From assembly GCF_016862395.1 (NCBI RefSeq), contig NZ_BOMW01000027.1:1-64000 (forward strand): DNA of 64,000 nucleotides. The letters are read 5' to 3'. The notes under the pieces are model-generated. The model was not told the DNA's origin. It was given only the letters and a program-made list of their open reading frames with translations, and did not search any database. Shown in pieces: positions 58,815-64,000 of the stretch; the stretch's first letter is position 1, and the number at the start of each line of letters is the position of its first letter. Position numbers and translations under genes: made by a program. This stretch comes from Actinoplanes siamensis (GTDB lineage Bacteria > Actinomycetota > Actinomycetes > Mycobacteriales > Micromonosporaceae).

Positions 58815-59906
58815 GTGACGCCGGAAGAACCACCCAGGAATCCGTTCCGGAACACCGGGGCCCTGCGGCCTTGGGAGGACGAGAGCGCCGACGAGCAGCT
58901 GTACGTCGCGGTCGACCACACGCTCGAACAGTTCCGCCGATTCGTCGCCTATCTGTCCGATCCACCCCGTGACATCCGGTCCCGCGGCCGGCTCATCGTG
59001 GTGACCGGCGGCCGGGGCTCCGGCAAGACCTCCCTGATCCACCGATGCGTGAATCACGTGAAGAACAAGGTGCCCGGCGGAAAGCTGAAGATTGTCGACG
59101 TCACGCGTCATCAGCGGCTCCGGAATCGCGGACCGGAGGGTTCGGGTCCGGACAATTTTCAGGACAACTATTTCGATCGTCTCACTCATCATGTGCTGAC
59201 CGAGATGAACGGTCTCTCCGAGCGTTACACCGATCCCGGATCGAACATCGGCCCGGCCGCCTCGGCGTACTCCCGGCTGGCCTCGAGCCTGCGCCGGGAG
59301 GGCGATCTGGCGGCGATCCTGCTGCCCGCCTTCCTCGACCAGGTGAGCAGCCCGTCGGACACCACGGACGCGGAGGCCGAGGCCGGCGCCGAGGCGGGCG
59401 AGCTGATCGAGCACCCGGTCGAGTCGTACATGCAATTCCGGAACAAGGGAATCATCTTCTTCGCGGAGAGCCGGAATCCGGTGGCGATGGCCGCCTGGTA
59501 CAAGGATCTGGACGCCGACGCGCAGGCCGAAACCATCGTTCTGACGCTGGGCCCGCTCAAACCCGGCGACGGCTGGCGGTTCGCGCGGGAACGGCTCAAG
59601 GATGTCACCGACCAGCGTGTTCCCATCGTCCGCGAGGAGACGATGACGAACCTGCTGGCAAATGGCCGATCGATGACTTTGAGCCATCTCGGCCAACTTT
59701 GCTCCGAACTCTGGAATGCGGCGATTGCACGAGGCAGTCTGGAAATAACTGATGAGGATATCGCCCGGTTCTACGAACGACAGGCCGATACCCTGCAACG
59801 CCGCCCACGGCCGGACGACGTGGTCCGGAGCCGCCCGGTGGAGCGGCGGGACGACGAGACGACGGACGAGGCCGATGCGTTAGAGGACGAGACCGATGAC
59901 GAATGA
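58815..59906 (+). CDS. P-loop NTPase (module gene 2)
   Basis: A 363-aa NTPase with Walker A RLIVVTGGRGSGKTSLIHRC (about 59-78). After it come KLKIVDVTRHQRLRN, an acidic insert EAEAGAEAGELIE, and KGIIFFAESRNPVAMAAWYKDLD in the position of a Walker B/sensor region. The C-terminal tail is very acidic (DDETTDEADALEDETDDE). No effector domain recognised. GTG is preceded by GAGGGGAGA; the gene overlaps the next by 11 bp. Confidence 0.78.
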   Translation: MTPEEPPRNPFRNTGALRPWEDESADEQLYVAVDHTLEQFRRFVAYLSDPPRDIRSRGRLIVVTGGRGSGKTSLIHRCVNHVKNKVPGGKLKIVDVTRHQRLRNRGPEGSGPDNFQDNYFDRLTHHVLTEMNGLSERYTDPGSNIGPAASAYSRLASSLRREGDLAAILLPAFLDQVSSPSDTTDAEAEAGAEAGELIEHPVESYMQFRNKGIIFFAESRNPVAMAAWYKDLDADAQAETIVLTLGPLKPGDGWRFARERLKDVTDQRVPIVREETMTNLLANGRSMTLSHLGQLCSELWNAAIARGSLEITDEDIARFYERQADTLQRRPRPDDVVRSRPVERRDDETTDEADALEDETDDE

Positions 59907-62172
59907 CAAGGCGCCGCCCCGCACCGTGCCCGGCGGAGTGAATCCGTACCTGCCGACTCCTGTCGCCCGGGTGAGCGACTCCGGCCGCAGGGTGGTCACC
60001 GTCTCGACGAAGGCGGTGCGCAGCGCGTACGCCTTCCTCGACCCCTACCTGGCCGGCACGGCGCAGCCCGGCCGGGTGATGACGATCGTGGGAGACTTCG
60101 GCACCGGCAAGAGCCACCTGGCGATCGCCCTGCTGAGACGGGCTCAGCAGTCGGCCTCGCCACCACCGGACACGGTCTATCTGGACGCGCCGAACGGCTC
60201 GTTCGCCGACCTCTACCGGCGGTTCGTCGGCCACCTGAACCGGATGAGTCTGACCGAGCTGCTGCGCGACTACTACGCGGAGATAGTCGCCGACGAGGTG
60301 GCCGGCCTGGCGCACACCGGCCGGATCGTCGAGCTGCTGCGCTCGGGTGACATCGATCCGGTGGCGGTGGTGCACGAGCTGCACCTGCCGGACAACGATC
60401 TGCTCCGGCGCCAGCAGGACGAGCTGATCCGGATCACCGGCGACAACGACCTCGGCACGGCGCTGACGCTGCTGCTGGAGCCGTCGACGGACGCGGTGGT
60501 GTGGGACTGGCTGACCGGCAATCCGCCGCACGAGTTCCTGCAGGAGCGGGGCATCCTGCGGGCCATCGCCAGCGACGGCCCGGCGGTGCACGCGCTGCTG
60601 GCGATCGCCCGGCTGTACCGGGAGCGCAACCGCCGGTTCGTCGTGGTGATCGACGAGTTCGACCGGGTGCTGTCCACCGTCGACCGCCTGGAGTCGGCCG
60701 ACCGGCTGGAGCCCTTCAAGCACATGCTGGAGCAGATCGGCGAGTCCGGCGCGTTCATCGTCCTGGTCGGCATGGCCGACATGCTGCAGTCCGTGGACCG
60801 GGCGGTCACCGAGCGGATGCGGCCGGTCGTCCGGATGGAACCGATGAGCGCCGCCGAGGTTGGGCTGTTCATCCGCGAGTCGCACCGGCGCACCCGGGGC
60901 GACGCCGAGCTGGATCCCTTCCGGCCGGAGGCGGTCGACGAGGTCGCCGCGCTCAGCGACGGGGTGCCCCGCCGGTTCATCCGGCTCCTGCACCACCTCT
61001 ACCGCCACGCGCAACAGGCCCGGGTCTGGATCACCCGTGACGAGGTGCGCCGCAACGGCGGCGCGAGCTACGACGTGGCAAGCGTGGCCGACGTCCGGCG
61101 GGAGGTCTACCAGATCCTCAGCCGGGAGGGCCTGCGGCTGACCCGGGGCCTGCAACGCGATCCCGCCGGTGAGCCGGTGGTGGACTACTGGGTGGCCGAC
61201 CCGGCCGGCGACTTCCGGTGCGCCATCATGATCACCGGAGCGCTGCTGTCCGATCCCGACCTGCAGCGGGTCCGGCAGCGGCTGCGGCGGGCGCGGCAGG
61301 AGGTCCACGAGCCGGTCGAGACGGTGCTGGCAGTCGTCGGCTACCTGACCGACGAGGTGACCGCCAAGGTCACCGCGCTCGGCGTGCAGGACCCCATCCA
61401 GTACGGGTCGGAGTCGTTCGCCGCCAGCCTGGCCTCGGTGGTGACCGGGATCCTGCGCCGCTCCGACGAGGCGGGCCGGGCCGAGCCGCTGGACGCCATC
61501 CGGTACCAGGTGGACCGGATCGCCCGGCAGCAGACGAACCTGCAGGACCTGGTGGAGCAGCTGACGCACCGGTTCGCCGAGCTCGGCGACCTCCGGCGGG
61601 AACGGGAGCGGGAGCCGGCCGAGGTGGCCCGCGGCGCCCCGGTGGACGCCGGCGGATCCGATCCGCTGCTGGTCGCGGTGGAGGGCCTGTTCGGCCGGGC
61701 TCTGGAGATGCTGGCCACCATCGAGCGGATGGACGGCAGCCTCGCCGCGGCGTTCGACCTGTCCCCCGGCTCCGGCAGCGGGCTGTCCAGCGGTGTCCGG
61801 GCGGTGCAGGCGCGGCTCCAGCAACAGGACGGGTTCAGCCCGCTCGGCACGGCGGTCTTCCTGGAACGGCTGGTCAAGGCATTCCGAAGAGCCTTCTTGA
61901 GCTGGTACGACGCGGCCGGGGACAGCGCCCGGATCGGCCCGGCCGACCGGGAGAAGCTCAACCGGTTGTGTACGAACTACGAGACGCTCTACCACGACGT
62001 CCCGCTGGACGAGCTGAAGCGTCTGGTCGAGTCGACGGCCCGGCAGCCGGACGCGGGCGGCTCGGTCCGCCCGCTGGACTGGCCCACGATCCGGCTGGAC
62101 GACGTCCGCCGGGCCTTCGCCGAGCTGGCCGTTCAGGTCGCCAGGGAGGTGGACACCGCGTTCAGCGCTTAG
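59896..62172 (+). CDS. large AAA-type P-loop ATPase (module gene 3)
   Basis: A 758-aa ATPase: Walker A VMTIVGDFGTGKSHLAIALL (about 60-79), Walker B RRFVVVIDEFDRVLSTVDRL (about 244-263), then sensor-like FIVLVGMADMLQSVDRAVTERM and PRRFIRLLHHLYRHAQ, typical of AAA+/ORC-STAND-type proteins. Residues 400-560 include a possible restriction- or sensor-like beta domain (GEPVVDYWVADPAGDFRCAIMITGALL). The C-terminal 180 residues are helical. It may form a signalling or defence complex with the two upstream proteins (inference). Overlap of 11 bp with gene 2 implies coupling. Confidence 0.78.
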   Translation: MTNDKAPPRTVPGGVNPYLPTPVARVSDSGRRVVTVSTKAVRSAYAFLDPYLAGTAQPGRVMTIVGDFGTGKSHLAIALLRRAQQSASPPPDTVYLDAPNGSFADLYRRFVGHLNRMSLTELLRDYYAEIVADEVAGLAHTGRIVELLRSGDIDPVAVVHELHLPDNDLLRRQQDELIRITGDNDLGTALTLLLEPSTDAVVWDWLTGNPPHEFLQERGILRAIASDGPAVHALLAIARLYRERNRRFVVVIDEFDRVLSTVDRLESADRLEPFKHMLEQIGESGAFIVLVGMADMLQSVDRAVTERMRPVVRMEPMSAAEVGLFIRESHRRTRGDAELDPFRPEAVDEVAALSDGVPRRFIRLLHHLYRHAQQARVWITRDEVRRNGGASYDVASVADVRREVYQILSREGLRLTRGLQRDPAGEPVVDYWVADPAGDFRCAIMITGALLSDPDLQRVRQRLRRARQEVHEPVETVLAVVGYLTDEVTAKVTALGVQDPIQYGSESFAASLASVVTGILRRSDEAGRAEPLDAIRYQVDRIARQQTNLQDLVEQLTHRFAELGDLRREREREPAEVARGAPVDAGGSDPLLVAVEGLFGRALEMLATIERMDGSLAAAFDLSPGSGSGLSSGVRAVQARLQQQDGFSPLGTAVFLERLVKAFRRAFLSWYDAAGDSARIGPADREKLNRLCTNYETLYHDVPLDELKRLVESTARQPDAGGSVRPLDWPTIRLDDVRRAFAELAVQVAREVDTAFSA

Positions 62173-63313
62173 CCGGCGGACGCCGGGACCGCCGCGCGGA
62201 TCTGGCCGCCGGACGGCGCCTGCGCGGCGGCCGGACGATCGCCGGCGCGGGCCGGGGACGCGGGCGCAGGCCCGAGTCGAGGAGCGCGTTCGAGGCGGTG
62301 TAGAGCACCGCAACGACCAGGATGGCCGGGGCCACCACGCCGACCGTGCCGGGGAAGGCCACCTCGAGCAGCAGGGCCAGGATGATCGCGGTGATGCCGT
62401 TCTGCTGGCCGGCGGCGAGATAGGCGCGGTCGCGCAGGCCGATCCGGGCCGGGATGACGAGCCCGGCGACGACCTGGGCGCCGAACGCGCAGAGTCCCAG
62501 CAGCAGACCGGCGCCGGGCTCGATGCCCGCCGCGAGCGGGATCCCCACCAGGAAGCACGCGCTCAGGAACGCGGCTTGGGTGATGCGGGGCACCCAGCGG
62601 TCCAGCGCGGGCCGGTAGAAGAGCCCGAGCAGGGCCACCCCGAGGGCCAGCGACAGCACGGCGGCGGCCGCCAGCAGCACGACCAGTCCGAGGATCTCGC
62701 CGGCGTCGACGGCCCGCCCGTCGTACCGGCGCCGGAGCAAGCGCAGCAGTGTCCACAGGGCCAGCCCGGCCGCGGCCAGCGCGAGGTTCTGCAGGATGCC
62801 GAGGAGGGCGGAGGTGGCTCCGCCGCCGACGATCGGACCGCCGATCAGCCAGGCCGCGCCGTACACGGTCAGCAGCACGGTGATCGGGTCGTCGAATGCC
62901 GCCCACGCGGCCAGCAGCGACCTGGCGCGGGCGGACATCCGCGACCCGGCGCTCATGGCGGCCACCGCGAGCGGGTCGATCTGCGCCACGGCCACCCCGA
63001 GCACGGCGTACCTGGGCTCGCGGTAGACGGCGTACATGACGCCGGCGATCAGCGCCGCCTTGGCCAGGACGCCGACGGTGACGGCCAGCACGACGGTGCG
63101 GACGCCGGCCCGCAGCTCGCCTGTGGAGATCCCGTACGTGCTGCTGTAGAGGCCGATGACCAGCAGCGTGCCGGCGATGCCGAGGTAGGCGGCGGAGCCG
63201 GTCACCCCCTGCAGGCCAGCCGTGACGGACACCAGCCAGCCGGCCGCCGCGGTGCCGGTCATCAGGAGGAGCCGGCCGGGCGCCCCGATTTTCAATCCGG
63301 ACATTCCAGACAT
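62162..63313 (-). CDS. cation/proton antiporter-like membrane protein
   Basis: A 383-aa protein with about 11-12 hydrophobic helices in the monovalent cation:proton antiporter style; VAVAQIDPLAVAAMSAGSRMSARARSLLAAWAAFDDPITVLLTVYG contains the Asp-Pro and Asp-Asp-Pro positions that resemble the conserved transport acidic residues. The C-terminal tail is strongly basic (RRRRPAARSARRSRR). The start is uncertain: ATG (MSGMSGLKIG) is used, with in-frame alternatives upstream. Its end overlaps the convergent ATPase gene by 11 bp. Confidence 0.8.
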   Translation of the reverse strand: MSGMSGLKIGAPGRLLLMTGTAAAGWLVSVTAGLQGVTGSAAYLGIAGTLLVIGLYSSTYGISTGELRAGVRTVVLAVTVGVLAKAALIAGVMYAVYREPRYAVLGVAVAQIDPLAVAAMSAGSRMSARARSLLAAWAAFDDPITVLLTVYGAAWLIGGPIVGGGATSALLGILQNLALAAAGLALWTLLRLLRRRYDGRAVDAGEILGLVVLLAAAAVLSLALGVALLGLFYRPALDRWVPRITQAAFLSACFLVGIPLAAGIEPGAGLLLGLCAFGAQVVAGLVIPARIGLRDRAYLAAGQQNGITAIILALLLEVAFPGTVGVVAPAILVVAVLYTASNALLDSGLRPRPRPAPAIVRPPRRRRPAARSARRSRRPPAKR

Positions 63314-63366
63314 GATAGGTAGCGAGCGCTTCTCGATGTCCCCCCGGTGACCGCGCCCGCCGCCGG

Positions 63367-64000
63367 TCACGCCGGCCAGGCGTCCATCATCGCGTCGACC
63401 CGCCGCTCGGCGGGGAAGACCTGCTCCTGGAAGACGGTCAGGCCCACCACGTACCGCGACGCGTCCAGGCGGCGGTAGTAGACCGCGCCGTCCTCGACGT
63501 CCAGCACGGCCCGGATCAGCGGGCCGCCGATCGCCCCGCGAGCGGTCTTGGCCAGCTCCAGCAGGTAGTCCGGCAGCTCGGCGCCGAGCTCCTGGTACCA
63601 CCCGCGGCGCTGGGCCGCCGACGGCCGCTGGTCGTGCCGGATCCTCTCGGCCACCCGCGGATCGTGCAGCACGTCCACGCAGAACGCCGGGCCGGATTCG
63701 TCGAAGAGGGCGACCAGCTGCAGGTCCTGGGCGCGGACCGCGTCGCGGGCCACCGGGACCGCGGGATGGCCGGTCCGGCCGGTCACCGTCGCGGGGAGAC
63801 CGGACGGGACGGAGTCGCCGAAGTCCTCCTCGGACGTGCGCGGGCGGATCGGCGTGGCCCGCAGCTCCTCGCGCATGTGCTCGGAGTGCCAGCTGCCCAG
63901 GTCGTACCGCCGGCCGTGGATCTGATCCCGGAAGTGCTCGACCCGGTCGGCGATCGCCTCGTCGGCACGGTAGGCCAGCTCCCGCCCGGCCGGCTGATCG
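63367..64000 (-). CDS. hypothetical protein, start beyond window
   Basis: The frame remains open to the window edge, so at least 210 codons are visible and the start lies outside. Residues just inside the edge read RVEHFRDQIHGRRYDLGSWHSEHMREEL, and the C-terminal half reads LVALFDESGPAFCVDVLHDPRVAERI...AVLDVEDGAVYYRRLDASRYVVGLTVFQEQVFPAERRVDAM. No signal peptide or motif known to me. The antiporter gene starts 53 bp downstream on the same strand. Confidence 0.65.
   Translation of the reverse strand, partial: DQPAGRELAYRADEAIADRVEHFRDQIHGRRYDLGSWHSEHMREELRATPIRPRTSEEDFGDSVPSGLPATVTGRTGHPAVPVARDAVRAQDLQLVALFDESGPAFCVDVLHDPRVAERIRHDQRPSAAQRRGWYQELGAELPDYLLELAKTARGAIGGPLIRAVLDVEDGAVYYRRLDASRYVVGLTVFQEQVFPAERRVDAMMDAWPA

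Overview
The window is high-GC actinobacterial DNA. Dense codon-level gene overlaps, GTG starts, the IniB/dynamin/Hsp70 locus, the KaiC-like and SpoIIE-type regulators and several secreted glycoside hydrolases point to a filamentous actinomycete; Micromonosporaceae (Actinoplanes-like) is my best guess, by gene style only. No tRNA, rRNA, CRISPR array, integrase or intact transposase was recognised.

Left flank (1-12.6 kb): the 5' end of clpC, two small hypothetical genes, then a branched-chain 2-oxoacid dehydrogenase operon (E1alpha-E1beta-E2-lipoate ligase, minus strand) with a divergent Lrp/AsnC regulator. Next come a copper amine oxidase whose N-terminal-like part lies on a separate upstream gene, a DUF305 lipoprotein, a secreted GH99-like hydrolase with a discoidin-type domain, and a SAM methyltransferase.

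Centre (14.3-39.2 kb): the highlight. One minus-strand operon of 15 genes, nearly all overlapping by 1-8 bp, runs from a 51-aa acidic peptide through a TPR protein, seven different lantibiotic-dehydratase-like proteins of 683-814 aa, an unrecognised 470-aa protein, an NADPH-FMN reductase, a TldD/TldE protease pair and a D-amino-acid-oxidase-type flavoenzyme to an MFS exporter. The peptide has no Ser or Cys and only Thr2, there is no elimination domain and no LanC cyclase, so this is not a normal lanthipeptide cluster. The arrangement fits a 'pearlin' pathway: peptide aminoacyl-tRNA ligases (PEARLs) extend the C terminus of a scaffold peptide, tailoring flavoenzymes modify the added residues, TldD/E cuts the product off and the MFS protein exports it. 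Seven ligases in one operon, plus the unknown 470-aa protein, suggest an uncharacterised product.

The cluster sits between two direct copies of a 118-119 bp sequence, the 5' end of the methyltransferase gene (12470-12588 and 39602-39719). The left copy is in an intact gene. The right copy is a fragment that truncates a Nudix hydrolase. The left margin also holds scraps of RHS and Clp_N genes. The cluster therefore looks like an acquired or rearranged island.

Right flank (40-64 kb): a GH18/ricin-lectin chitinase, an MFS transporter behind tandem palindromic operators, and a membrane-anchored CBM2-like protein. Then a divergent pair of operons: Hsp70-like, LuxR-ATPase, sensor ATPase and DUF742 (minus) against IniB-like and two dynamin-like GTPases (plus), related to mycobacterial iniBAC. 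After this come a KaiC-like/receiver pair, a DinB protein, a SpoIIE phosphatase, an uncharacterised three-gene module (membrane anchor plus two P-loop NTPases), a cation/proton antiporter and a gene cut by the window end.
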